The notes: generated by a model from the sequence alone, not told the origin. Counted from the stretch's first letter, positions 37,122 to 45,896 are shown. The stretch is DNA of 64,000 bases from Polynucleobacter sp. GWA2_45_21 (GCF_001830325.1 NZ_MHZG01000001.1:248001-312000); one strand, 5' to 3'. A program made the numbers and translations.

Positions 37122-37237
37122 GAGGGCTCCTGTATTCAAAAAATTATTGTAGCCATAATTAGGGATGTATGACGGCCCATAAATAAGGAATAATGGGTCG
37201 CTAATTAACATGCATCATTTACAAATTTGGGAAAGTT

Positions 37238-38164
37238 ATGAGTAAAGTCATTGTGATAGGCACAGGTACCATGGGCGTGGGTATTGCTGCCGGCTTTCTG
37301 GCATTTGGTGCCAACACGATTTTGCTGGGCAGAGATCTTGAGAAAGCAAAACTGAGCCTTCCCAAAGTGGAGGCATGTGCCGACTCTATTAATCCAACAT
37401 GGCGAGAAAGCCGTGCGCAACTCATTGCCGGCACCATTGCAGACTGGTCGGATTGGGACAATACCGATCTCATTATTGAAACTATCTCTGAGCGTCTTGA
37501 ACTTAAACAAGCAATATTTAGCGAACTTGATCAGCGTGTACCACCCAGCATTCCGATTGGTAGCAATAGCTCAGGTTTCCCCATCAGCGATATTGCGCAA
37601 GGTCTTCCAACAAGCCACCGCATGTTCAATACCCACTACTTCATGCCTGCCCATATCGTTCCCTTGGTGGAAGTGGTATTGGGCACAGCATCAGATACTC
37701 AAATGGCAGAGCAGGTTTGCAGCCTCTATCGCGCCCATGGCAAAAAACCCGTGTTGGTCAAGCGTGATATCCCGGGATTTCTGGCTAACCGAATTCAGCA
37801 TGCCTTAATGCGCGAAGCACTCTCTCTGGTTCAAGAAGGAATCGCCACGCCAGATGATATTGACACTGCGGTGCGCTATAGCTTTGGCTTTCGTTACGCA
37901 GCAGTTGGTCCAATGACTCAAAAAGAAATTTCCGGATGGGAGGGTATGGCACTAGCTGCAGAGGTAATCTACCCTTCCCTCTCCAACATTACCAAGCCAC
38001 CTGCTTGGGTCATGGATCTAGTGAGTAGCGGAAATACGGGTATGGCCAAGGGCGCAGGTTTTAGAGAGTGGTCACCAGAAGAAGCAAGGGAGATGAAGCA
38101 AGTCTATGAAATGCGCCTCAAAGCAGCGTTTGAGGTGCTCAAAATAGCCCCCGAACTCAATTAA
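37238..38164 (+). CDS. 3-hydroxyacyl-CoA dehydrogenase-fold enzyme, copy 2
   Basis: Paralogue of the gene at 29956, 308 residues. GTGTMGVGIAAGFLAFGA (about 7-24) binds NAD; NSSGFPISDI, THYFMPAHIVPLVEVV and IPGFLANRIQHAL line up closely with copy 1, including the unusual MPAH-VP segment. The pair therefore probably act on related hydroxy acids rather than fatty acyl-CoA. It is divergent from the enolase-family gene with a 116-base promoter region. An inverted repeat follows the stop. Which reaction each copy performs cannot be read from the sequence. Confidence 0.83.
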   Translation: MSKVIVIGTGTMGVGIAAGFLAFGANTILLGRDLEKAKLSLPKVEACADSINPTWRESRAQLIAGTIADWSDWDNTDLIIETISERLELKQAIFSELDQRVPPSIPIGSNSSGFPISDIAQGLPTSHRMFNTHYFMPAHIVPLVEVVLGTASDTQMAEQVCSLYRAHGKKPVLVKRDIPGFLANRIQHALMREALSLVQEGIATPDDIDTAVRYSFGFRYAAVGPMTQKEISGWEGMALAAEVIYPSLSNITKPPAWVMDLVSSGNTGMAKGAGFREWSPEEAREMKQVYEMRLKAAFEVLKIAPELN

Positions 38165-38168
38165 GTCG

Positions 38169-38221
38169 ATATTGTTGCGGCACAGCATATTCCAAAACAC
38201 GTAGATCTTTGGCAACAATAT
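38169..38221. repeat. Perfect 10-bp inverted repeat before the M23 peptidase gene
   Basis: ATATTGTTGC at 38169-38178 and GCAACAATAT at 38212-38221 are perfect reverse complements with a 33-base spacer. The right arm ends 14 bases before the peptidase GTG. It could be a terminator-like hairpin without a T run or an operator; neither is proven. Confidence 0.45.
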
Positions 38222-38235
38222 TGGATAATTGATGA

Positions 38236-39696
38236 GTGAAGAAAAAAGTCTGTGAATGGCCCCTGTTTTTAAAAAGGGTAATCAAAGTAACTGGGTTTGC
38301 CCTTCTAGGGTTTATTCAACTGCCAGGGGTAGAGCTCGTCTCTAGCGCTCTGGCGCAAACTACTAGCCAAAACAGTAAGGCCAGCAAAGTGCCTCAAGTC
38401 AAGCAAAAGGCTGTAGTACCAAAAAGCAAGCAGGCCGGGCTTCAAGTGAAGAATGACTCTTTAAGTCAGTCCTCCAAAAGTATGAGTTTAAATCCCGAGT
38501 TATTCAAACGAATTGAGGGAGCACCCAATAATCAAGATATCGCAAACCTAGATTACCGCGTACAGCGTGGCTGTCTACGTCGCAGCTATAACGAAGAAAA
38601 TCTCCCAGCCAATTTAGGCTTAGACGATAGCAACTTGAATGATTTTTTTAAATCGCAAACCAAAGGGTTTTTTGATCGAATGCGTGGCAATTGCATTCCT
38701 TACGCTCTAGCCCTGGGAAGTCGCAATCGCTTTGAATCCCTCAGCATCATGAATGGCCCCATACAAGATGCTAAGACGGAGATTTGGACTTTTACACCTT
38801 CGGCAGCTGGTAGCTTCTTGATTCAACAAGACTACCTCAGGGATGAGTCCAAACGCTTTACAGAGATTCAATTACCACTGAGCGATGTTTTGTATGACCC
38901 TAAAAAAGTAGGCGATAAATTACCAGTTGAACTGGTTTGGGAACTGAACTCGGTCATCAAGCAAATTTATCCAGAAGAAAATAATGCGCTTGAAAATACC
39001 AATAGCGTTGTTCGACTGATTGTGGACTTTGGCGATAAAGAGCGCTGGGCACAAATTTGGGCTGCGGAAATTATTGACCCAGCAAGTGGCGAAGTCTTTT
39101 CAAGCGCATTTTGGGTTGAGCGGAATGATATTCCGGGTGGTTTTTATACCGCTAGCGGGGAATCTATTGAGCGCACTTTTTGGACTAACCCCTTAAGCTA
39201 TCGACGCATATCCAGAGGTGTCGGCAGCGTGCGAGCATCCAGCAAAAAAGCGGCGCCGTCCAAGAATGGTGCACCTGTAGCAGCACCTAAACAGCGCTAT
39301 CGAACTCATATGGGCATTGATTATTCAGCGCCAAAAGGCACGCCAGTTTTTAGTGTAGCCACAGGCAAGGTAGTGCATCTAGGCTATAGCGGCGCGTTTG
39401 GCAACCTGATCATCATCGAACACCCTGGAAACTATCGCACCTACTATGCGCATTTAAGCGCCTACAACGTTGAGTTACAAGTGGGCAACGAAGTCCGACG
39501 CGGTTTAGAGATTGGCTATGTTGGATCAACTGGTCGCTCTACTGGACCCCATCTTCACTTTGAATTAAGAAAAGATGGGGTCTATGTCGATCCCTACGCC
39601 TCAAAAACACAATTAGATTTATGGAATATGCGCGATAGCGATAGCGGCTTACTTACCAGAGAAATTCTATTGCTAGGAACACCTGTATTAAATTAA
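38236..39696 (+). CDS. M23-family metallopeptidase (peptidoglycan endopeptidase)
   Basis: Envelope protein of 486 residues with a long N-terminal region and signal peptide or anchor (about residues 1-40, ending SALAQ). A Lys/Ser-rich linker follows, then a substrate-regulating domain and the C-terminal LytM domain (about 350-470). Zinc ligands are visible in RTHMGIDYSAP (H and D) and GPHLHFEL (second His of HxH); YYAHLSAYN is also typical. It resembles MepM-type cross-link hydrolases. The start is GTG 38236, with no strong ribosome site, so the N-terminus is uncertain. It ends at a bidirectional terminator. Confidence 0.88.
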   Translation: MKKKVCEWPLFLKRVIKVTGFALLGFIQLPGVELVSSALAQTTSQNSKASKVPQVKQKAVVPKSKQAGLQVKNDSLSQSSKSMSLNPELFKRIEGAPNNQDIANLDYRVQRGCLRRSYNEENLPANLGLDDSNLNDFFKSQTKGFFDRMRGNCIPYALALGSRNRFESLSIMNGPIQDAKTEIWTFTPSAAGSFLIQQDYLRDESKRFTEIQLPLSDVLYDPKKVGDKLPVELVWELNSVIKQIYPEENNALENTNSVVRLIVDFGDKERWAQIWAAEIIDPASGEVFSSAFWVERNDIPGGFYTASGESIERTFWTNPLSYRRISRGVGSVRASSKKAAPSKNGAPVAAPKQRYRTHMGIDYSAPKGTPVFSVATGKVVHLGYSGAFGNLIIIEHPGNYRTYYAHLSAYNVELQVGNEVRRGLEIGYVGSTGRSTGPHLHFELRKDGVYVDPYASKTQLDLWNMRDSDSGLLTREILLLGTPVLN

Positions 39697-39746
39697 TTTA
39701 GTGAATTTATTTAGTAGATTAATTTTTTGCAAATAAAAATGAATAT

Positions 39747-39772
39747 AAAAAAGGGTCCAAATGGACCCTTTT
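39747..39772. terminator. Bidirectional terminator between M23 peptidase and usp genes
   Basis: AAAAAAGGGTCC pairs with GGACCCTTTT around AAAT, between convergent genes. Confidence 0.88.
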
Positions 39773-39789
39773 GTTTGACGCTATCGATA

Positions 39790-40230
39790 TCAGCCGATAA
39801 CTAATACTGGCAACTTGGAGTGCACAATCACCTCATGTGTTTCGCTACCCAATAAAACACTCTTAATACCAGTGCGTTTATGAGAGGCCATCACGATGAC
39901 ATCGGCTTTGGCTTTCTTGGCACCATCCAAAATACCTTCAGATAGGTTGCTATTGGCAATATGCAGGGTATTAGCCTTAATAGCGGCACCCAATGCAACT
40001 GCTGACTTTTTCAGGATATCCGCTGCAAATGCATCACATACCTTTTTATGCTCTTTTAGAGAGATGCCATACCCCATGGTGCTATCGGAATACACCATCG
40101 GCGGCATTGGATCAGATACATAAACCAATGTCACTGCGGCCTTATCCGCCTTAGCAAGCTCAGCGACCCTTTTTAAGGACTTTTTACTGATATCCGAACC
40201 ATCAACCGGTACTAATAAGTGCTTGAACAT
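39790..40230 (-). CDS. Universal stress protein (UspA family)
   Basis: Soluble alpha/beta protein of 146 residues beginning MFKHLLVPVDGSDISKKSL, the family entry. The nucleotide-binding end is only partly kept: ASHKRTGIKSVLLGSETHEV keeps the final GS but has Ser-His where the first Gly of GxxGx9GS is normal. It may therefore bind ATP weakly or not at all. The ATG at 40230 has AGGAG upstream. It is a lone gene, convergent with the peptidase and divergent from a DUF2177 membrane gene. Confidence 0.9.
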   Translation of the reverse strand: MFKHLLVPVDGSDISKKSLKRVAELAKADKAAVTLVYVSDPMPPMVYSDSTMGYGISLKEHKKVCDAFAADILKKSAVALGAAIKANTLHIANSNLSEGILDGAKKAKADVIVMASHKRTGIKSVLLGSETHEVIVHSKLPVLVIG

Positions 40231-40318
40231 ATTGACTCCTGTTAAATTAAGCCTCAATGGCTTTCATTCCATCATAATCCTTAATACTCTCGTATAAAAG
40301 CATAAAAAGGAAACTGAA

Positions 40319-40720
40319 TTGCTCAAGTATTTAGCGGTATATTTTTCATTTCTAATGTCATTCGTCATCATTGATTTCATTTGGCTTCTTGGTATCGCCA
40401 AAAATCTCTATCGCGATGACATGGGCTCGCTCATGGCCAGCGAGCCCAAGCTATTAGCTGGGCTTGGCTTCTATTTACTCTATGCGCTTGGTGCATCTAT
40501 TTTTGTCATTCTTCCAGCAATTTCAAAACAGTCTTTCTTATATGCGGTGCAATATGGCGCCCTATTTGGTTTCTTTTGCTATATGACTTACGATCTCACC
40601 AATCTTGCCGTCATCCGTGACTTCCCTATGCGACTGGCATTTGTGGATATCGTTTGGGGCTCAGCGGTAACCGCGGCATCCTGCGCTCTAGCCTACTGGC
40701 TTGGTAGTAAGATAGCCTGA
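40319..40720 (+). CDS. DUF2177 family membrane protein
   Basis: A 133-residue protein with four predicted helices. DFIWLLGIAKNLYRDDMG near the start and FFCYMTYDLTNLAVIRDFP in the middle are the DUF2177 core; no function is known for the family. The start is TTG 40319, with AAGGA 8 bases upstream. It precedes the SulP transporter by 13 bases, so the two are probably one operon. Residues such as the Asp/Asn in the third helix might line a transport path, but this is speculation. Confidence 0.82.
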   Translation: MLKYLAVYFSFLMSFVIIDFIWLLGIAKNLYRDDMGSLMASEPKLLAGLGFYLLYALGASIFVILPAISKQSFLYAVQYGALFGFFCYMTYDLTNLAVIRDFPMRLAFVDIVWGSAVTAASCALAYWLGSKIA

Positions 40721-40733
40721 AAATCTTTTTCCC

Positions 40734-42371
40734 ATGAATCTATTTCACCCAAAACTACTTGATTCCTTTAAGGGCTATAACGGCGCCCTTTTTAGTAAAG
40801 ATATATTGGCGGGCATCACGGTCGGTGTAGTTGCGCTACCTTTAGCAATGGCCTTTGCAATTGCCAGTGGACTCAAACCAGAAGCAGGCATTTTCACAGC
40901 GATTATTGCTGGCGGACTCATTTCTGTATTAGGAGGTAGTCGCGTACAAATTGGTGGGCCAGCGGGCGCTTTCATTGTCATCGTTTACGGCATTGTTGAG
41001 CATTACGGTCTTGCTAATTTGCTGTTGGCAACTGCCATGTCTGGGGTGTTCTTATTTTTGATGGGACTCTTTCGACTTGGGACTTTAATTCGCTTTATTC
41101 CAATTGCCGTCATTATTGGATTTACCAATGGTATCGCCGTCTTAATTGGTCTTTCTCAAGTCAAAGAGTTTTTTGGTCTACAAATTACCAAGATGCCTGC
41201 TGAATTTTTTCAAGCAATCGAAGCTTTGTATGCTGCCGCTGATACAGTAAATCCCATTGCCCTTATGTTGTCCATAGGCAGCTTAGCTCTTTTAATTGCT
41301 TGGAGAACTTTTCAGAAACGTCTTGGACACCTAAGCCATATCCCAGCAACAGTCATTGCAATGACTGTTGCCACCATCATCACCAGCATATTTAACCTGC
41401 CTGTCGACACCATTGGCAGTCGTTTTGGCGGTATACCATCAGGACTACCTAGCTTTGAATGGATTCCAGTGAGCTGGAGTACTGCACAGTTTGTCATTGC
41501 GCCAGCTATCACATTAGCCGTGCTTGGGGCCATTGAATCGTTGCTATGTGCACGCATTGCCGATGGACTGATTCATGATCGCCACAATTCTAACCAGGAG
41601 CTGATGGCGCAGGGAGTAGCTAATTTAGTCACTCCATTTTTTGGTGGCATGCCAGCAACAGGAACAATTGCAAGAACAGTTACCAACATCCAGAGTGGCG
41701 CTAGCACACCGATTGCCGGCATAGTTCATGCCTTGACATTGCTGGTGATTGTTTTATTTGGAGCTCCACTTGCAACCAATATTCCTTTAGCTAGTCTAGC
41801 TGCGATTCTCATGTTTGTTGCTTGGAATATGGGTGAGTGGAGAAAGTTTGCTGATCTCAAGCAATTCCGCATGCCTTATCGCTTAACAATGTTGAGCGTG
41901 TTTTTCCTAACCATCATCTTGGATCTCACTGTTGCAATACAGGTGGGCCTGTTATTGGCCTTCATTACTTTCATCTATCGCATCTCCAGCCTATCTCGCT
42001 ATGAGTCGGCAAGTGCAATCGATTTTCCAGAACTACAAACACATCAAGGAAAAATTGCTGTTTTCAGAATCTATGGCGCCATCTTTTTTGGGGCAGTCAA
42101 GCTTCTAGAAAATATCGAAAAGGAATTACCTTCACAAGTTTTAGTCTTGGACATGAAGAATGTGATCTATATCGACGTCTCCGGAATGGATGCCCTGCTT
42201 GAGCTTGAGAGCGTTTGCAAATCCAAGGGTGTCAAGCTCGTGATTTGTGGTCTAGTACATCAACCCTATGATATGGCAGTGCGTGGAGGCCTATTTGATA
42301 GAGTGCCTCAGGATTACATCCAAGCTGACCTGCAGCAAGGCATTCGCACTGCAGTCAGTCACGTCAGCTGA
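40734..42371 (+). CDS. SulP-family anion transporter with STAS domain
   Basis: SLC26/SulP permease of 545 residues: ten to fourteen helices in the first about 420 residues and a C-terminal STAS domain (about 435-545, with VLDMKNVIYIDVSGMDALLELE). GVVALPLAMAFAIASGL and GGSRVQIGGPAGAFIV are family motifs; MPATGTIARTVTNIQSGA follows. Members carry sulfate, bicarbonate or dicarboxylates. The neighbourhood does not name the substrate. It follows DUF2177 closely and overlaps the convergent TauE/SafE gene by 8 bases. Confidence 0.9.
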   Translation: MNLFHPKLLDSFKGYNGALFSKDILAGITVGVVALPLAMAFAIASGLKPEAGIFTAIIAGGLISVLGGSRVQIGGPAGAFIVIVYGIVEHYGLANLLLATAMSGVFLFLMGLFRLGTLIRFIPIAVIIGFTNGIAVLIGLSQVKEFFGLQITKMPAEFFQAIEALYAAADTVNPIALMLSIGSLALLIAWRTFQKRLGHLSHIPATVIAMTVATIITSIFNLPVDTIGSRFGGIPSGLPSFEWIPVSWSTAQFVIAPAITLAVLGAIESLLCARIADGLIHDRHNSNQELMAQGVANLVTPFFGGMPATGTIARTVTNIQSGASTPIAGIVHALTLLVIVLFGAPLATNIPLASLAAILMFVAWNMGEWRKFADLKQFRMPYRLTMLSVFFLTIILDLTVAIQVGLLLAFITFIYRISSLSRYESASAIDFPELQTHQGKIAVFRIYGAIFFGAVKLLENIEKELPSQVLVLDMKNVIYIDVSGMDALLELESVCKSKGVKLVICGLVHQPYDMAVRGGLFDRVPQDYIQADLQQGIRTAVSHVS

Positions 42372-43095
42372 TACAGAAACCACCTTTTAGCAAAGCTTCC
42401 GGCAAATACCAAGCACGATAAAGGCCGAAAATTCCTGCGGACAATAGCAGACCTGCAGCGATATATCTCACCCAAACATATTGCCCAAACTGCGTCAAAG
42501 CAGCTGAGAATTTAGATATCAATAAGAGGTTGGGTAAGGTGCCCAATCCAAATGCCAGCATAAGTGCGGCACCCGTCAAGACATCTCCAGACAAAAAGGC
42601 TAGTGGTAAAACGCTATAGACCAAGCCGCAAGGAACCAGACCCCACACCATTCCGCTAAACCAGCGAGATGAACGACCCGTGAAACTCCCTAAATATTTA
42701 GCCCAATAGCTAGCCATCCGTGCACCAAGCCACTTGCCGACCAATAAGGGACTATTCGATCTCTGTCGCAAAAGACGCAAGCCCATTACTAGCAAAATCA
42801 GTGAAGTCAAAGCGAATAGAGGTCGCTGAATAGGCACTACGTTTTGCTGCCACAGTACGGCGCCTACCCACCCTGCAACAGCGCCTAGCAAAACATAGGT
42901 CGTCAAACGTCCAAGGTGCATGATGAGCTGGAGATGAAAAAGCTCAGACTTACTTTGCAATGGGATGTAGGTCGCCCCCTGCGTATTGCCTTGGCGCTCA
43001 ATTGCCGCAGCTATACCGCCACACATTAAGGCGCAATGCCATCCACTGACCAAAGCCCCCAAAAATACCGCCAGCAAAAGGCTAGTAGTCAGCAT
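42364..43095 (-). CDS. Sulfite exporter TauE/SafE-like (DsbD_2 domain) membrane protein
   Basis: Six-to-seven-helix protein of 243 residues. GWHCALMCGGIAAAIERQG (about residues 18-36) holds the CxxxCGG-like motif typical of the copper/cbb3-linked branch of this family, and GLVPCGLVYSVLPLA (about 154-168) the second conserved motif. Such proteins are encoded beside cco genes and are believed to assist copper or redox handling. It lies beside fnr and the cco locus, divergent from fnr, which fits that role better than sulfite export. Confidence 0.85.
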   Translation of the reverse strand: MLTTSLLLAVFLGALVSGWHCALMCGGIAAAIERQGNTQGATYIPLQSKSELFHLQLIMHLGRLTTYVLLGAVAGWVGAVLWQQNVVPIQRPLFALTSLILLVMGLRLLRQRSNSPLLVGKWLGARMASYWAKYLGSFTGRSSRWFSGMVWGLVPCGLVYSVLPLAFLSGDVLTGAALMLAFGLGTLPNLLLISKFSAALTQFGQYVWVRYIAAGLLLSAGIFGLYRAWYLPEALLKGGFCIS

Positions 43096-43176
43096 TTAGG
43101 CATCCAGCGCTGCATAGAAATATTGAAATTGCACATTATCCGAGTAGAATAAACTGAACTGGTAACTTGATCCAAT

Positions 43177-43935
43177 ATGAATTACACCAACTCAGATGTC
43201 CCTAGTAGCAAATGCTCAGTCTGTGTACTGGGTCAGTTTTGTCTGCCAGTCGGAATCAGTCCGAGTGATATTGCCAAGATTGACACCCTCGTCAAAGAAC
43301 GTGTCCACCTACAAAAAGGTGAAAGCCTCTACCGTCATGGAGACCCACTCTCTGCGGTGTACAGCGTACGTTATGGGACTCTCAAGACTGAATATGGTCT
43401 CGAAGATGGACGTCAACAGGTAATTGGCTTTCATTTACCTGGCGAAATCTTGGGGCTGGATGGTATTGGTGAAGGTAGCTATCAATCTGAGGCCATTGCC
43501 CTAGAAGAAAGCGAAGTCTGCATCATTCGCTATGAAGCATTTGAAGATTTAGCACGCCAAATTCCAGTACTGCAAAAGCAGTTTCACCGCATTCTAAGCC
43601 GTGAACTCACGCAAGATCAACGTCACCTACTCTCGCTCGGCAGCTTGCGTGCTGAAGAGCGTTTAGCAGCATTCTTATTGAATCTTTCTCAACGCCTAGC
43701 CGCTCGTGGTTATCAAAACAATGAATTTGATTTACGCATGAGTCGCGTAGAGATTGGTAGTTACTTGGGAATTCAGATTGAAACGGTTAGCCGCATGCTC
43801 TCACGCTTTGCTGAATCAGGCTTGATTCAAATTAAGCAGCGTCATATCAAACTGATAGATATGGATGGGCTTTATGAATTGGCCAGTATTCCCAACCCAG
43901 ACCGCGCACTTCAACTCAAGCCAATTAGCGCTTAA
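43177..43935 (+). CDS. fnr: FNR-type oxygen-sensing transcription factor
   Basis: Crp/Fnr regulator of 252 residues. The [4Fe-4S] ligands are placed at C13, C16 and C22 (CSVCVLGQFC) and C115 (SEVCIIRYE), the E. coli FNR spacing, so it should sense O2. The cyclic-nucleotide-binding-like fold covers about 35-150 and the C-terminal helix-turn-helix is RVEIGSYLGIQIETVSRMLSRF (about 193-214). It lies at the edge of the cco cluster and is the likely activator acting at the site upstream of ccoN. The Cys in the N-terminal region make an Anr/FnrL-type sensor rather than a cyclic-AMP sensor. Confidence 0.95.
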   Translation: MNYTNSDVPSSKCSVCVLGQFCLPVGISPSDIAKIDTLVKERVHLQKGESLYRHGDPLSAVYSVRYGTLKTEYGLEDGRQQVIGFHLPGEILGLDGIGEGSYQSEAIALEESEVCIIRYEAFEDLARQIPVLQKQFHRILSRELTQDQRHLLSLGSLRAEERLAAFLLNLSQRLAARGYQNNEFDLRMSRVEIGSYLGIQIETVSRMLSRFAESGLIQIKQRHIKLIDMDGLYELASIPNPDRALQLKPISA

Positions 43936-43944
43936 ATACCAGGC

Positions 43945-44205
43945 TTAAATCAAACCCTGATCTGACTCTTTACTAGTGTCCTCGCTGATGCCCGGCAGAA
44001 TATAAGCAGTTAAAGCGCTGGAGAATGAGCAAAATATCCAGATGATAAAAAATCCGATGGTGTAAATACCTTCATCTGAAATATTAGGGTGATGGCCAAA
44101 GAATAAAAGTTCAGAGGGATGCACAATACTAAAGAGCAAGCCCTCAGCCAGGATCGAGACCAAAAATGATGGCCACATAATCCAAATGAATAGGCGGTAC
44201 TTCAT
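43945..44205 (-). CDS. Small membrane protein in the cco cluster, uncharacterised
   Basis: Not recognised by name. An 86-residue protein with two hydrophobic helices (about 3-28 and 49-70) joined by a loop rich in His, Pro and Asp (PSELLFFGHHPN). The ATG overlaps the fixH stop by ATGA, so it is translationally coupled to the cbb3 assembly genes ccoG-fixH. It is longer than CcoS and has no Cys/His metal motif of SenC. An accessory role for the oxidase is suggested only by position. Its end lies 9 bases from the convergent fnr gene. Confidence 0.75.
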   Translation of the reverse strand: MKYRLFIWIMWPSFLVSILAEGLLFSIVHPSELLFFGHHPNISDEGIYTIGFFIIWIFCSFSSALTAYILPGISEDTSKESDQGLI

Positions 44206-44405
44206 TTACGATCCTGGTCTACTTTAAGCTGCTCAACCTTGAGTCCACGCTTGACTACGCCATCACGGACCGGCTTATCTGAGTAAAGGTTTACAGCCAA
44301 ATAAATAGTGATCACACAACCAATAGCCGCCACAGCAGGGCCGCTAATCAGTAGCCATGGCCAGAGCTGTTTAAACCAAGGCTTATTTATTTCGTGTTCT
44401 GACAT
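44202..44405 (-). CDS. fixH: Short FixH-like protein
   Basis: A 67-residue, single-span membrane protein. NKPWFKQLWPWLLISGP and the segment SDKPVRDGVVKRGLKVEQ match the N-terminal part of FixH, which helps assemble cbb3 oxidase. The periplasmic domain of about 90 further residues found in longer FixH is absent. The ATG at 44405 is preferred because GGAGAGG lies 6 bases upstream; ATG 44411 and 44420 are in frame. It lies between ccoG and the 86-residue membrane protein, overlapping the latter. Confidence 0.78.
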   Translation of the reverse strand: MSEHEINKPWFKQLWPWLLISGPAVAAIGCVITIYLAVNLYSDKPVRDGVVKRGLKVEQLKVDQDRK

Positions 44406-44435
44406 ATTCATCCTCTCCATCTTTCGCTATCTAGC

Positions 44436-45893
44436 TTAGCGGGGAACAATAAAGCTTGATTTTTCATCACGCGTCCTGGTAATCAATTCATTACCCGACA
44501 TCTCATGACCAATTACATCAAAATGAATTGGGTAATTACCAGGCTCGTGCACTCCAACCGTAGTACTTACTTTAACCGGAATCAGCAGATTGCTGGCAGG
44601 CCCCACTTCAATTTCAGTAACAACTTGTCCCTGGGAATTCAGGATTTTTAGGTCATCCAAGCCTGTTGCCTTAACTTGCACGTTCATATTATTTTCTGAG
44701 GCGTTCATGATCTGAATACGGTAAATGTTCTCAATCCGAACCCCATCAACCTCCCTAGCCAGTGCGCCACGGTCCCGCATCACATCCACCCGCAATGGGT
44801 TTCGGGTTACCAGGGAAATTAAGAAAGCACTGGTCAGCACTGTAATAAATGCAATATAAATCAATACGCGGGGACGCAAGATATGGCGTATCGCACTTTG
44901 ATTGGTCTCTTTATCCTCAATGGCTCGCTCGGTCGTATACCGAATTAAGCCTTTTGGATAATCCACCTTCTCCATCACTTGATCGCAAGCATCAATACAT
45001 GCCCCGCAACCAATACACATGTATTGAAGGCCATCACGAATATCAATACCAGTTGGGCAGACTTGCACGCAAATACTGCAATCAACACAATCACCTAAGC
45101 CCAAGGTCGTATGATCAACTGACTTACTGCGACTACCTCTTGGCTCGCCACGCACTTTATCGTAGGTCACAAGGAAGGTGTCTTTATCCACCATCACGCT
45201 CTGAAAGCGTGCATATGGGCACATGTATTTGCAAACTTGCTCGCGCATGAAGCCAGCATTACCCCAGGTTGCAAAGCTATAAAAACATAGCCAGAAGGTT
45301 TGCCATGGGCCAAGCGAAAAATGCAGAATAGCAGTACCTAAGGTTTCAATTGGGGTGAAGTAGCCAATAAAGGTAAAGCCAGTCCAGAAGGCGATCAGGA
45401 GCCACAAGAAATGCTTCGTGATCTTGAGGCGCCACTTACGAATACTCCAAGGCCACTCCTCCCCATCCAAGCGAATGCGGGCAAATCGATCACCTTCAAC
45501 CTTGCGCTCGATCCACATAAAGATTTCGGTATAGACAGTTTGTGGACAAGCGTAACCACAAAATAAACGACCAGCAATTGCAGTAAAGAGAAATAGCGCA
45601 AGTGCGGAAAGAATTAACAGGAGCGTGAGATAGATCACATCCTGCGGCCACAACACGAGGCCAAAGATATAGAACTTACGCTGAATTAAATCAAAGAGTA
45701 CTGCTTGGCGATCATTCCAACTAATCCATGGAAGGCCATAAAACAGCAACTGAGTTGCAACAACCAAAATGATGCGCCAGCGGGCGAATAGCCCAGTAAC
45801 AGAACGCGGGTAAATCTTTCGCCGGACCTCATAAAGAGATTCCTCGATAACATCTATAGGAATAGGCTTCCCAACCGGCGAATTATCTGACAC
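44436..45893 (-). CDS. ccoG: CcoG (RdxA/FixG), cbb3 oxidase Cu-assembly ferredoxin
   Basis: Membrane iron-sulfur protein of 485 residues that reduces copper for cbb3 oxidase assembly. Four to five helices fill about residues 35-225; GRLFCGYACPQTVYTE (about 107-122) is the membrane Cys motif. Two 4Fe-4S sites follow (CVDCSICVQVCPTGID and CIGCGACIDACDQVM, about 274-310). A C-terminal IgG-like periplasmic domain (about 360-485) completes it. It is 3 bases after ccoP and before fixH, so it belongs to the long cco operon. Confidence 0.94.
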   Translation of the reverse strand: MSDNSPVGKPIPIDVIEESLYEVRRKIYPRSVTGLFARWRIILVVATQLLFYGLPWISWNDRQAVLFDLIQRKFYIFGLVLWPQDVIYLTLLLILSALALFLFTAIAGRLFCGYACPQTVYTEIFMWIERKVEGDRFARIRLDGEEWPWSIRKWRLKITKHFLWLLIAFWTGFTFIGYFTPIETLGTAILHFSLGPWQTFWLCFYSFATWGNAGFMREQVCKYMCPYARFQSVMVDKDTFLVTYDKVRGEPRGSRSKSVDHTTLGLGDCVDCSICVQVCPTGIDIRDGLQYMCIGCGACIDACDQVMEKVDYPKGLIRYTTERAIEDKETNQSAIRHILRPRVLIYIAFITVLTSAFLISLVTRNPLRVDVMRDRGALAREVDGVRIENIYRIQIMNASENNMNVQVKATGLDDLKILNSQGQVVTEIEVGPASNLLIPVKVSTTVGVHEPGNYPIHFDVIGHEMSGNELITRTRDEKSSFIVPR

Positions 45894-45896
45894 TGA

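Noticed and set aside
44849..45250. Open plus-strand frame inside ccoG
   Set aside because: ccoG is a complete, motif-rich gene here; the opposite frame shows no family features.
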